A stretch of 64,000 nucleotides of DNA from DASVTR01 sp036387475 (lineage in GTDB: Bacteria; Acidobacteriota; Blastocatellia; Pyrinomonadales; Pyrinomonadaceae), in assembly GCA_036387475.1 (NCBI GenBank), contig DASVTR010000024.1, forward strand, positions 75,393 to 139,392. Direction: 5' to 3'. This document shows, piece after piece, positions 1 through 11,287 of this stretch. The position numbers and the translations under genes are program-made. The notes beneath the pieces are model-generated. The model was given only the letters and a program-made list of their open reading frames with translations. It searched no databases and was not told the DNA's origin. Position 1 is the stretch's first letter; each line of letters starts with the position of its first letter.

Positions 1-153
1 CTCAAACCAGAGGCCGCCGCGCCCCTTCAAAGCCGCAGGTTTTTCTATCTCACGAAAGCCGAGCAGGCGTCCGTAAAAATCTCTGGCCCGCGCTTCCTCG
101 CCCGGCGGGATACAAAGCTGTACGTGATCCAATCTCTTTACGCGAATCTTCAT
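1..153 (-). CDS. VOC (glyoxalase/bleomycin-resistance) family protein, partial
   Basis: Reading the minus strand from an ATG at 153 gives 51 codons that run off the left edge, so only the N-terminus is present. It begins MKIRVKRLDHVQLCIPPGEE and continues with an ARDFYGRLLGF segment. The opening beta strand with an H in 'LDHVQL', followed by a helix with 'A..FY...LGF', is the classic first half of a vicinal-oxygen-chelate fold module. The His would be the first metal ligand in enzymatic members. The catalytic specificity cannot be told from this fragment. It is divergent from the alpha-2-macroglobulin gene. Confidence 0.75.
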   Translation of the reverse strand, partial: MKIRVKRLDHVQLCIPPGEEARARDFYGRLLGFREIEKPAALKGRGGLWFE

Positions 154-489
154 ACAATCGAATCCTCAATCTTCTTTGACGCGAGCCGCGCCAGGGCTGG
201 CCCATGTTCGAGCGAGTATAAAACAAAACGACACGAGAGCCAGCATCACTTTCATCCATTATTTCAGCGAAGCCTTCGGCTCTATCCATTTTTTCGGACA
301 AAGATTCAATTCAATCAACAACCCTAACCACTCTTCTCTGCATCTCAGGCTCAAATTCAAGGGCCAGTGCAAGACAGGCCCGCGATTTGCTTTAACCAAA
401 GCACGATAATCCGAGAGCTTCTCCCCAGGCCCACGATTAGTCTGCATCAACCCGAAGAGAGTCAACCAGCTTTTGCGAGGAGGTCTCTG
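154..489. other. Divergent intergenic region without a recognised gene
   Basis: This 336-base gap lies between the start of the minus-strand VOC gene and the plus-strand macroglobulin gene, so it should hold both promoters. I see no convincing -35/-10 pair, RNA or repeat. The only clear element is a strong Shine-Dalgarno (AGGAGG) six bases before the ATG at 490. Short reading frames here lack homology-like features. Confidence 0.5.
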
Positions 490-3400
490 ATGCGACGCCG
501 TAGATGGGTCATTGTCGTTTTCTGCCTGTCGGTCTCCCTTCCGTTTCTCTCTCAACTCTCGTCGGCCAGCGGCACGCTGCGCGTAGATGAATCAATCACA
601 CGTCTTGCCCTTGACGAGCAAGCGACGATTGTTTCGCTCGCAGTGGTCAACCCGTTGGGCCACGAGTTTCGGGCACGCGTTCGGCTCGAAGTGCTGGACA
701 CGCTCGGCGAAGTGCGCGCCAGCCTCGAAAGCGATGAGACGATTAAGCGCGGCGCATCTACGCTCCGTTTCTCTCTGCCGCTCCAACTTGCCGGACTCGA
801 TAAGCAGGAGCGCAAGCGAGCGCTCTGGTATCGCCTGCGCTATCGCATCAGCCCTGAGCAACCGGCCCGCGCCAGCGTTGGGCCAATCGAGGGCATTGTT
901 TCTCTCTCGGAAATCACGCCTGATTTCTTCGAGTTGCGCGTTACCGCTCCGAGCTATGCGCGCGAAGGCGTGCGCTATCACGCGTTCGCGCGGGCCGTTC
1001 ATCCCATCTCCGGGCGTCCAGTTCCGGGCGTCAAGGTCGAAGCCAGGATAGCGCTCCAGAGCGCCGCGAAAGATAAGACGCTGAAAGCCTTCGGCCTAAC
1101 GAATGCCGAGGGCAATGCTTCACTCGATTTCGATTTGCCGCAGCACGTAGCCGACAACGCTCTGGAGTTAACCATCACTGGCAGCCGTGGAGCGCTGGTC
1201 GAAGAGGTTGAAAGCGAGGTTCAGCTTGACCGCGAAACCTTAATACTCATCAGCACGGACAAGCCGCTCTACCAGCCTGGGCAGATGCTGCATCTTCGAG
1301 CTCTCATCTTTGATGCTACAAAGCGCGCTCTGCCGCGCTCTTCCGCCACACTCCTGATTGACGACCCCGAAGGAACGACCGTTTTTCGCGCGCCGCTTCT
1401 GACCTCGCGCTTTGGCATCGCAAGCCTCGATTGGGCCATCCCCGAAAACACGCGGCTCGGTGATTACATCATCAACATCAAGCTCGACGAACAGAAGTAT
1501 GAAGACCAGCAGACGAGCCACATCGTCAAGGTGAGCCGCTACGATTTACCGAACTTCGCCGTCAGCGTTAAGCCAGACCGCGCTTACTATCTGCGCGGGC
1601 AGGACGCGGAAGTCGAAGTGCGCGCCGATTATCTGTTCGGCCAGCCCGTCAAGCGCGGGCGCGTCCGCCTTGTCCGCGAAAAGGAGCGCCGCTGGGATTA
1701 CAGCGAGCAGAAATGGGAAACCGAAGAGGCCGAAACGTATGAAGGCGAGACAAACCCGGACGGGCGTTTTCTTGCACGCCTCAACCTGCAAAAAGAGCAC
1801 GCGCGACTCGCAGGCGAGAATGACCTGCGCTATCAAGACCTGACCTACGCGGCCTATTTCACAGACCCGACGACCAATCGCACCGAGCAGCGCCGTTTCG
1901 ATTTGCGTTTGACTAAGGATGCAATTCACATCTACATCTTCGAGGGCATCGAATATCAGACCAAAAACTTTCCCTTGCAGTTTTATCTCTCGACCTTCTA
2001 CGCCGACGGCACGCCCGCCGAGTGTGAGGTGTCGATTAAAGAGGCCGCTGACGAAGACAAAGCCTTCGCAGGGCAACACCTGCGCACCGTCAAGACGAAT
2101 CGCTACGGTGTTGCCAAAATCAACGGCCTCGCGCTACCCCGATCAGATGAGGAGAAGAATCGAGCTTCGCTCGCCCTCATCGCGCGCGACCGCAAGGGAG
2201 CGCTCGGCCATCAGGCCCACGCTATTTGGTATACGAATCAGCCAGTCATTCGCATTGAAACAAACAAGTCAATCTACCGCGCTGGCGAATCCATCAAGGC
2301 CGTCATCCACGCGAGCGAGCCTCTGATGAAACTGATTGTCGAAGTCTGGAAAAACCGGGTCGTGCTGCGCTCTGAAACAATCGAGTTACATGACGGACGT
2401 GCGACGCTGAATGTTCCCTACTCGGCGGAGTTTAAAGATGGCGTCACGCTCGCGGCCTATGCCGCGCCGGATTACGCCGTGCCGGGTGTTGACATCAGCA
2501 GCTACGATTGGCCCACCGCCGCGCGGCAGGTTATCTACCCGCGCGAGCGTGACCTGCGGCTCGACGTGAAGTTGGGCCAACAAACCTATCGGCCCGGCGA
2601 GGAAGCTCACGTAGACTTCCGCGTGAGCGCGCCCGATGGCCGTCCAATCGAGAGTGCGCTCGGCGTCGTCGTTTTCGATAAAGCGGTCGAGGAGCGCGCC
2701 CGCACCGACCGTGAGTTTGGCTCAAGCTATGGGTTCTACGAAGCCTACAATCATTTGAGCGGTTATCTTGGCGAATTGTCCGGCGTGTCTGGCAAAAGCT
2801 TAATGTCGCTTGATCTGACAAAGGCTGTTCCCGCCGACCTTGAGTTGGTCGCGGAAATCATGCTTCGCACTTACGTGAATGCTCCGCGCATCCTCGGCGG
2901 CGAAAGCTACGAGAGGAGACAGCCAGGCATCTTCACCAAGCTGATCGAACAACAGACCGCTGTGATGAAAGCCGTGCTGGGCCAACGTTACCTGCGAAGC
3001 ATGGAATACCCGCAGGATGAGGCGAGACTGCGCGCTTTGCTCAGCGCGGGCGGCATTGATTTAGACAAATTGTTAGACCCCTGGGGCACGCCCTATCGCC
3101 CTCGATTTTCCATCGAACGCGAGTTGGACGTGCTTGAGTTTGTGAGCGCAGGCGCGGACAAGCGCTTTGCAACGCAGGACGATTTCACAGGTGTCAGGCT
3201 CAACTGGGCTTACTTTCGCCCGCACGGTGAAACCATCAACCGGGCGGTCGCAAACTATCACGCGCGCACAGGCGAATTTATCCGCGACGCTGCGACGCTG
3301 AAAACAGAATTGCGCTCTGCCGGCGTTGACATAGACGCGCTGCGCGACCGTTGGGGACAGCCCTATCGCTTCGACTTCGTCGTTGTCAAAACAAATCACC

Positions 3401-6400
3401 TGATAAATATTACGAGTAACGGCCCTGATGAAAAAACGGAGACGGGCAAGCCCTCCAGTCAAGACGATTTTACAATCTGGACGTGTATGACCGACTACTT
3501 CGTCGAGCATCGCTCGGAGATAGACAAGGCACTCATCGTCTTCGCTCGAAAGACAGAGCGCTTTCCACAGGACACGGCGGAGCTACGTGAAGCGCTGGGC
3601 CAATCAAACATCAATCTGGATGGCCTGCGCGACCCCTGGGGCCGCAACTACTACGCGACTTTTTCAAGCGACGCGCGCTACACTGACCGGCCCGTTATCC
3701 GTAGCTATTCAAGATATGGAGAAGCGGGAAAGCTACGGCAGGAGATTACGCCCGTCATTCAGCGTATTAACCACTTTCACCTGCGCAGCAGCGGCGCGGA
3801 CGGCACACAGGGAACGCCGGACGATTTCAGCGTGGCGGACTTTTCACGCATCTTGACAGAGCAGACCGCCATCCAAGCGCACCCGCAGCCAGCGCGCCCC
3901 GTCATGATTTATTCGGGAGCGACGGGCGCAGTCAGCGGCACTATCGTTGATATGGAAGACCGCCCTATCGCGGGCGTCAAGGTAACGGCGACGCATCTTG
4001 GCCTCTCGCGGGAATACGTAGTATCGAGCGATGACGAAGGCCGTTATCTGCTGCTCAATCTCCCCGTCGGACTTTATCACCTGGAATTCACAGCCTCCGG
4101 CTTCTCCACGTCAATCGTCGAGCAAGTGCCCATACATTCGTCGAACACGACGCGGCTCGATGTTCGAATGCTGGTCGGAGCCGTGACCGAAGCTGTCACC
4201 ATCACGGATACAAGCAGCGCACAGGTTCAAACTACCGAAAGCGCCTCTGTGAGCTACTCTGTTGCACGAACCGTCATAAACAATGTCGGCACTCGCGTAC
4301 AAAATTCGACGCCGCGCCTGCGCGAATATTTCCCCGAAACTCTCGTCTGGCAACCGTCTCTCGAAACCGACCGCGAGGGACGCGCGCAGCTAGACTTTAA
4401 GCTTGCCGATAACATCACGACATGGAAGATGGCTGTCGTCGGCTCAAACATTGACGGCGAAGTCGGACTCGTCGAGCGAGAGTTTCAAGCCTTTCAACCA
4501 TTCTTCGTCGAGCACGAACCGCCGCGCATCCTGACCGAGGGCGATGAGATTCAGTTGCCCGTCGTCGTCCGCAACTATCTGGACAAAGCGCAGGACGTTA
4601 ATCTTCAAATCGCACCTTCCGCATGGTTCACCTTGCTTGGCCCATCTGAGAAGCGCGTCGTCGTTCCGGCGGGCGATTCCGCGCGCCAGACCTTCGACTT
4701 TCGCGCTAGCGCTTCCGTCCACGAAGGCAAACAGCAAATCACCGCACGCGCCGACGGAGACGGCGACGCGATTGTCAAACCCGTCAGCGTTCACCCGGAC
4801 GGCGAAGAGAGAGCTTCCATTGACAGCCAGATTATTGCGGATGCCGCGACGCTCAATCTCAATCTGCCCGCGAACACGATTAAGAATTCGGCCCGCGCCG
4901 AACTGAGAATCTATCCGAATCTGATGGCCCACGTCTTCGAGAGCATCGAAGCCATCCTGCAACGCCCCTACGGCTGCGGCGAGCAGACCATCTCTTCAAC
5001 TTATCCGAGCCTGCTCGCGCTCATCCACGACCGACGCACAGGCAACAAATCGCCCGTCGCGCCGAAAGCTCTGCGCTACCTGCGCGCGGGCTACGAGCGC
5101 CTCTTGAATTACCGTACACAGAGCGGCGGATTCTCTTACTGGAGCGGGCACGGAGAACCGGACTTAGCGCTGACCGCCTATGCGCTCAAATTTCTCAACG
5201 AAGCGCGAGCCTTCATCGCCGTTGACGAGACGATTATCAACTCGGCGCGCGACTGGCTCATCGCGCAACAGCAGCCGGACGGCAGTTGGCCCGCGCGCTA
5301 TGCTCCGCAGGGAGACAGCCGCCCCAACGCTTTGCTCACAGCCTACGTCGCTCGCGTGCTGGCGGCGACAAATGCTCAAACAACAAACGCTCAATCCGTC
5401 GAGACGCAAAGTAAACCGGCGGACGAAGACGCCGCTCCGTCGCGGCCAAAGACCACGCCGCTTGTTTCTTTGCAGCGAGCCTTGAGTTATCTGGCGCTCC
5501 GCATAGACGAAGTGGACGAGCCGTATCTGATGGCATCCTACGCACTCGCCGCGCAGGATGCTGGAGATACAAAGAACGCGGCGCGTGCCGTCGCCAAGCT
5601 GCGCGCGCTCGTCCGCGAAGAGAGGGGCGCAAGCTTCTGGGCGCTCGAAATCAACACGCCGTTTTACGGCTGGGGGCGGGCGGGCCGCATTGAGACGACG
5701 GCGCTCGTCGTGCAGGCACTGGCAAGCGACAAGCAAGCGAATGATGACGCGCTCGTTAATCGCGGACTCCTGTTTCTGCTGCGACAAAAAGACCGCTACG
5801 GCGTCTGGTATTCGACGCAGGCGACCATCAACGTCCTCAACGCGCTGATTACTCTCCTGGCCGGAGAAGGGCATGACAACGGCCCGACTGCCCTCGCGGC
5901 GAGTGGCGACGCAAGGGAGGTTGGGCCAATCGAAGTCGTCGTGGGCGGGCGGCACGTGGCTTCAGTTCCGATGCCACCGGGCAATCAACTCGCCAATCCG
6001 ATAGCCTTTGACCTTTCGCCGTTTCTAGCGCCCGGCGAAAATCGTATCGAGTTGCGACGTGATGGTAAAACTACCAGAGCATCCGTGCAGGCGGTCGCAA
6101 CTTACTACGTCCCCTGGTCTACGGAGAGAGATAATAACCATCCGTCGACAGCGGCAGAAGCATCCGGCACGTTGAAACTCAAGCTCGGTTTCGACAAATC
6201 CACAGCCGGAATCAATGAAGAGGTGACATGCAAAGTGCTGGCCGAGCGCGTGGGCCATGCGGGCTACGGCATGTTGCTTGGCGAGATTGGCCTTCCGCCC
6301 GGCGCGGACGTGGATCGCGCTTCGCTCGAAAAGGCTATGAAGGAATCCGGCTGGGCTTTCAGCCGCTATGACATTCTTCCTGACCGGCTAATCGTTTACC

Positions 6401-6549
6401 TGTGGCCGCATGCGGGCGGCACGAGTTTCGAATTCAAGTTTCGCCCGCGCTACGGGCTGACGGCGCAAACCGCCCCCTCGCAGCTTTACGACTATTACAA
6501 CCCGGAAGCGAAAACGGTGGTTGCGCCGACGAAGTTTGTTGTGAAGTGA
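490..6549 (+). CDS. Alpha-2-macroglobulin family protein with pseudopilin-like and carboxypeptidase-regulatory-like insertions
   Basis: The product is a 2019-residue exported protease trap. The ATG at 490 is preferred to the upstream in-frame TTG at 367 because it follows AGGAGG and starts a signal peptide (MRRRRW, then a hydrophobic stretch, ending near SSASG, residue 28). Macroglobulin domains include a TDKPLYQPGQ segment near residue 257 and an ALGVVVFDKAV segment near 723. Residues about 825-1125 carry three repeats with DPWGxPY-like cores (W865, W955, W1050) followed by S.GAD...DDF loops, like the C-terminal domain of GspG pseudopilins. Residues about 1145-1243 form a CarboxypepD_reg-like sandwich. 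An MG7-like region and a thioester domain follow, with the intact GCGEQ motif at residues 1495-1499. There is no lipobox, so it is probably periplasmic. No penicillin-binding-protein partner gene is adjacent. Confidence 0.93.
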   Translation: MRRRRWVIVVFCLSVSLPFLSQLSSASGTLRVDESITRLALDEQATIVSLAVVNPLGHEFRARVRLEVLDTLGEVRASLESDETIKRGASTLRFSLPLQLAGLDKQERKRALWYRLRYRISPEQPARASVGPIEGIVSLSEITPDFFELRVTAPSYAREGVRYHAFARAVHPISGRPVPGVKVEARIALQSAAKDKTLKAFGLTNAEGNASLDFDLPQHVADNALELTITGSRGALVEEVESEVQLDRETLILISTDKPLYQPGQMLHLRALIFDATKRALPRSSATLLIDDPEGTTVFRAPLLTSRFGIASLDWAIPENTRLGDYIINIKLDEQKYEDQQTSHIVKVSRYDLPNFAVSVKPDRAYYLRGQDAEVEVRADYLFGQPVKRGRVRLVREKERRWDYSEQKWETEEAETYEGETNPDGRFLARLNLQKEHARLAGENDLRYQDLTYAAYFTDPTTNRTEQRRFDLRLTKDAIHIYIFEGIEYQTKNFPLQFYLSTFYADGTPAECEVSIKEAADEDKAFAGQHLRTVKTNRYGVAKINGLALPRSDEEKNRASLALIARDRKGALGHQAHAIWYTNQPVIRIETNKSIYRAGESIKAVIHASEPLMKLIVEVWKNRVVLRSETIELHDGRATLNVPYSAEFKDGVTLAAYAAPDYAVPGVDISSYDWPTAARQVIYPRERDLRLDVKLGQQTYRPGEEAHVDFRVSAPDGRPIESALGVVVFDKAVEERARTDREFGSSYGFYEAYNHLSGYLGELSGVSGKSLMSLDLTKAVPADLELVAEIMLRTYVNAPRILGGESYERRQPGIFTKLIEQQTAVMKAVLGQRYLRSMEYPQDEARLRALLSAGGIDLDKLLDPWGTPYRPRFSIERELDVLEFVSAGADKRFATQDDFTGVRLNWAYFRPHGETINRAVANYHARTGEFIRDAATLKTELRSAGVDIDALRDRWGQPYRFDFVVVKTNHLINITSNGPDEKTETGKPSSQDDFTIWTCMTDYFVEHRSEIDKALIVFARKTERFPQDTAELREALGQSNINLDGLRDPWGRNYYATFSSDARYTDRPVIRSYSRYGEAGKLRQEITPVIQRINHFHLRSSGADGTQGTPDDFSVADFSRILTEQTAIQAHPQPARPVMIYSGATGAVSGTIVDMEDRPIAGVKVTATHLGLSREYVVSSDDEGRYLLLNLPVGLYHLEFTASGFSTSIVEQVPIHSSNTTRLDVRMLVGAVTEAVTITDTSSAQVQTTESASVSYSVARTVINNVGTRVQNSTPRLREYFPETLVWQPSLETDREGRAQLDFKLADNITTWKMAVVGSNIDGEVGLVEREFQAFQPFFVEHEPPRILTEGDEIQLPVVVRNYLDKAQDVNLQIAPSAWFTLLGPSEKRVVVPAGDSARQTFDFRASASVHEGKQQITARADGDGDAIVKPVSVHPDGEERASIDSQIIADAATLNLNLPANTIKNSARAELRIYPNLMAHVFESIEAILQRPYGCGEQTISSTYPSLLALIHDRRTGNKSPVAPKALRYLRAGYERLLNYRTQSGGFSYWSGHGEPDLALTAYALKFLNEARAFIAVDETIINSARDWLIAQQQPDGSWPARYAPQGDSRPNALLTAYVARVLAATNAQTTNAQSVETQSKPADEDAAPSRPKTTPLVSLQRALSYLALRIDEVDEPYLMASYALAAQDAGDTKNAARAVAKLRALVREERGASFWALEINTPFYGWGRAGRIETTALVVQALASDKQANDDALVNRGLLFLLRQKDRYGVWYSTQATINVLNALITLLAGEGHDNGPTALAASGDAREVGPIEVVVGGRHVASVPMPPGNQLANPIAFDLSPFLAPGENRIELRRDGKTTRASVQAVATYYVPWSTERDNNHPSTAAEASGTLKLKLGFDKSTAGINEEVTCKVLAERVGHAGYGMLLGEIGLPPGADVDRASLEKAMKESGWAFSRYDILPDRLIVYLWPHAGGTSFEFKFRPRYGLTAQTAPSQLYDYYNPEAKTVVAPTKFVVK

Positions 6550-6556
6550 GCGCACG

Positions 6557-7471
6557 TCAACGCGTCAGGAATTGCTCGACGTAAGAGCGCAGTTCCCTGA
6601 TGGATGAGTCCGCAATGACGCGATAGACGCGCGGCTGGCAGCCCTGCGGCAGTTGGGTTGCGGTGAGCGCGTCGGTGATGATGAAGTTGCCGCCGCGCAG
6701 TCCCTTTTCCCAATGACGCTCGCGGGCGTCGCGAAAGCTGAGCGCGGCTGGGTCAAGACCGGCGGCTATGAGAATCGTGTGCGTCCAGCGCAGGAATTCG
6801 CGCCAGCGCGAGACGACCGTCACGAGCGTATCGGGCGGCGGCTTTTCCGCGCCCTTTAAAGAATCAACCACCGAGCGCGTGTGCAAGAGCAGGCAGTTGT
6901 AGTCTGCGGGCAAAGCGGCGCGCAAACTTTCAGCATGATTGTAGAGCGCGACCGGCGCAGCAGCCGACAGATGAGCCGAGCGCGTACACTCTTCGAGGCT
7001 CGCGCCCGCCACGCCGAAGCCCGTCGCTTCCTTAATCTCTGCCATCAGGATGCGGCGCAGTTCCTCGTCTGGTTCGATGATGAGGAAGTGATCCGGCGGC
7101 TCGTGTTTGAGCCAGTGCTTGATGCGCCCTTTTATCTCGCCGAGGGAAAAGCCGCGACTGCGCGCCGCTTGCAGGAAAGAAGAGATTAGCTGGTCAAGCT
7201 CAAGCGCAGGCGTCGATGTCGGTTGGTCAAGCGTGTGCGCGCGGACGTAAACGCCGCTCCCTTTGCGAAACTCAACCCAGCCGCGTCCCGCCAGATGACG
7301 ATAAGCTGCGCTGACGGTGTTTGAATGAATGCCGAAGCGACGCGCCAGCTCGCGCGTGCTCGGCAATTTCTGTCCCGGCTTCAGATCATCGCTGACAACA
7401 CCAATGATAATCTGCGACACCAACTGCTCGCGCACCGGCACATCGCTGTTTTTAGAGAGCCAGAGTCGCAT
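6557..7471 (-). CDS. GntR-family transcriptional regulator
   Basis: The product has 304 residues. Residues 1-75 form a GntR winged helix-turn-helix: 'PVREQLVSQI', 'LKPGQKLPSTRELARRFGIH' and 'NTVSAAYRHLAGRGWVEFRKGSGVYV' cover the recognition helix and wing. The C-terminal ~225 residues are not a typical FadR, UTRA or aminotransferase domain and I do not recognise the ligand. YtrA-like GntR members share the N-terminal start but are shorter. It is convergent with the macroglobulin gene, 7 bp away, and lies downstream of a methyltransferase with a palindromic repeat between them. The start codon at 7471 has no obvious Shine-Dalgarno. Confidence 0.85.
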   Translation of the reverse strand: MRLWLSKNSDVPVREQLVSQIIIGVVSDDLKPGQKLPSTRELARRFGIHSNTVSAAYRHLAGRGWVEFRKGSGVYVRAHTLDQPTSTPALELDQLISSFLQAARSRGFSLGEIKGRIKHWLKHEPPDHFLIIEPDEELRRILMAEIKEATGFGVAGASLEECTRSAHLSAAAPVALYNHAESLRAALPADYNCLLLHTRSVVDSLKGAEKPPPDTLVTVVSRWREFLRWTHTILIAAGLDPAALSFRDARERHWEKGLRGGNFIITDALTATQLPQGCQPRVYRVIADSSIRELRSYVEQFLTR

Positions 7472-7482
7472 CTATATCAAGA

Positions 7483-7582
7483 AAGGGTAAAAGGGGAAAT
7501 GGGGAAGAAGGTAAAAGGAATACAGGCGCAACACTCAAGCGGATTTCCTTTCCCCGTTTCCCCATTTTCCCCTCTTACCCCC
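7483..7582. repeat. Heptamer palindrome (GGGGAAA/GGTAAAA type)
   Basis: The left arm (from about 7485) is purine-rich with GGGTAAA-AGGGGAA-ATGGGGA units; the right arm ends with its complement at 7580. It lies between two minus-strand genes, ending about 12 bp before the GntR start codon. Confidence 0.75.
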
Positions 7583-7588
7583 AAAGTT

Positions 7589-8326
7589 TCAGGGTTTGCG
7601 CCCGCCGTAGATGGCGTGTCCGGCCTTGAGCCAGTAAACGTCAATGTCACGAAAGCCCGCCTGCTCCAACCATTTCAAATGCTCGAAGAGCGGCGAGGGC
7701 TTGTCGAATGCATCCGGAAATTCGTAATAGTTCCACTCCGACCGGCGGAAGTAGTCGAAGGCGTCTTCGTTGCCGTCGAGTTCAAGCGCGCGTTTGCGCA
7801 CTGCGTCGTTCCACGTTTGAGCGGCCACGCGCGCGCCCGATTCGTGCGCGGGTAAAATCAAATCGGCAATCACAAGCACGCCATTCGCCGAGAGCATTCG
7901 GTAAACATCCTTGTAGAGCGCCTGCTTTTCTTCTGCATCGAGATGATGAATCGCCAGCGATGAAACGACAGCATGCAGAGGCCAGTCGGTTTCACGCCAC
8001 TCATGCGCGTGCAAATCGAAGCGCTCAGGAGCGAAGCGCTCGCCGTATTGGGCCAACCGTTGCTGCGATGCTTGCAGCATCTCAATTGAGCCGTCAAAGC
8101 CGTGTACGATTGCCTGCGGGAAACGCTCTAACAGCGCTCCGGCCAGCAAGCCCTCGCCGGAGCAGAGTTCTAAAATATGAAAAGGCTCGGCGAGCGGCGG
8201 AATCAAATCGCAGATAATCTTGATTTGCAGTTCGCGTTCGGGAACGAAGTAGCGGCCAAAGTCCATGAAGAGCTTTGAGCTTTGCTCGTCCCATTCGGCG
8301 AAATTCATGGCTTCTTTCTGATTCAT
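7589..8326 (-). CDS. Class I SAM-dependent methyltransferase
   Basis: The product has 245 residues. Motif I, 'ILELCSGEG', is at residues 51-59; an acidic residue follows strand 2 ('VHGFDGSIEML'), and the post-motif region 'VVSSLAIHHLDAEEK' is typical of small-molecule methyltransferases of the UbiE/Methyltransf_25 group. The substrate cannot be named. It sits immediately upstream of the GntR regulator on the same strand, so the two may be co-transcribed through the intervening palindrome. Its 5' side faces the acetyl-CoA synthetase gene across about 290 bp, in which I see no other gene. Confidence 0.85.
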   Translation of the reverse strand: MNQKEAMNFAEWDEQSSKLFMDFGRYFVPERELQIKIICDLIPPLAEPFHILELCSGEGLLAGALLERFPQAIVHGFDGSIEMLQASQQRLAQYGERFAPERFDLHAHEWRETDWPLHAVVSSLAIHHLDAEEKQALYKDVYRMLSANGVLVIADLILPAHESGARVAAQTWNDAVRKRALELDGNEDAFDYFRRSEWNYYEFPDAFDKPSPLFEHLKWLEQAGFRDIDVYWLKAGHAIYGGRKP

Positions 8327-8615
8327 ATATTTGTCAGAAGGTTTAAGCGAAAAGCACTTGCTTCCGGATTATATCGCTCATACGCAACAAAGGCACTCTC
8401 TTTCCGACCCGTTTGCGCCGGGTCTGCAAAACCTCAGGCTCAATCAAATCGAGCTTTATTTCCTGCGCCTCGCGCCTCACGCACATCTCCGAGTCATTGT
8501 TGCTTTCCTCTGTTCTATGGTACACAGGATGGCAAATCGTCGGATTATTCAAAGAGCAGGCGCTTCTCGCAGGCGAAGCGCCGACAAAACTTTTCGCGGG
8601 AGATCAATTTAGGTT

Positions 8616-10574
<1,959 letters not shown>

Positions 10575-10666
10575 GAAAGTTTTCAGTTTTCGGTTTTCAG
10601 TTTTCAGCACGGGCAAGCTGCTTTCTTCTGAAAACTGAAAACCGAAAGCTGTAAACTGTAAACTGT
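10575..10666. repeat. Heptamer palindrome (CAGTTTT type)
   Basis: Tandem CAGTTTT/CGGTTTT units are followed by a centre containing AAGCTGCTTTCTT and then by inverted AAAACTG units. It lies between the acs stop and the PilZ Shine-Dalgarno. The same unit type recurs at 13.6 kb and 59.9 kb. Confidence 0.9.
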
Positions 10667-10678
10667 TTGGAGGAGATT

Positions 10679-11089
10679 ATGGCCCGACACATAACAGTTG
10701 AGAATCGAACGGGGCCGCGTTACATGGCCTCTTTGCCTGTGCGCGCGGAGTGGGATGATGAAGAGGCGGGGCACGTCGTCGCCGAAGGGACGACGGAGAA
10801 TGTCGGGCCGGAGGGCGTGCTGGTGCATTTGCAGCGCCTTCTGCCTGATGTCGGCAGCCGTGTCCAGTTGGAAGTGCAGGCCGAAGAGGGACAAAAGCTG
10901 CAAGTCGTCACGGAAGTTCTGCGGCTCGAACGCAACGCCGCCCACCCGCTCGCCGCCTTGCAACTGCTCGACGCGACAGACGAATGGCGCGGGCTGGTCT
11001 GGGAGCCTGCCGCGCCGCGCCTCGCACCGCCAAAGCCTAAAGAAGGCGAAGAGGATGAAGAGCCGGACGAAGATGAGGTGGAACACTGA
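10679..11089 (+). CDS. PilZ-domain protein
   Basis: The product has 136 residues. The ATG at 10679 follows GGAGGAG with good spacing; an in-frame TTG four codons upstream overlaps that site and is not preferred. The sequence has the PilZ shape: 'ENRTGPRYMASLPVRAEW' (variant of the RxxxR c-di-GMP arm), 'TTENVGPEGVLVHL' (variant of the D/NxSxxG strand motif), then 'VQLEVQ' and 'VVTEVLRLE' strands. The second arginine is followed by YM, and Ser of NxSxxG is Gly, so c-di-GMP binding is uncertain. The tail is a very acidic EDEEPDEDE stretch. No diguanylate cyclase is nearby. Confidence 0.75.
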   Translation: MARHITVENRTGPRYMASLPVRAEWDDEEAGHVVAEGTTENVGPEGVLVHLQRLLPDVGSRVQLEVQAEEGQKLQVVTEVLRLERNAAHPLAALQLLDATDEWRGLVWEPAAPRLAPPKPKEGEEDEEPDEDEVEH

Positions 11090-11094
11090 AGGCG

Positions 11095-11182
11095 CGACGG
11101 GGAGACGCGGTGAAGCAAGCGCGTTTCGTCAATTGAGTGCTTTTCTTTTTCTACGCATTACCTCGGTCGCCGCGTCTCCGCG
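11095..11182. repeat. Palindromic repeat with GGAGACGCGG arms
   Basis: GGAGACGCGG at 11101-11110 pairs perfectly with CCGCGTCTCC at 11170-11179, with a T-rich centre. It is less clearly heptameric than the others. It lies after the PilZ stop and could act as a terminator on either strand. Confidence 0.55.
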
Positions 11183-11287
11183 TTATATCTTGGCGGCGTG
11201 TCCTTAGCGTCGCTAACCGGCTTGCAGTTCAAACGCCCTCGCAGTGATAATCAGATTCGATGACGGACGACAGTTGATGAGGGTTGA

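Noticed and set aside
367..489. 41-codon N-terminal extension of the macroglobulin
   Set aside because: It starts at a TTG without a ribosome site and would bury the signal peptide; the ATG at 490 has AGGAGG.
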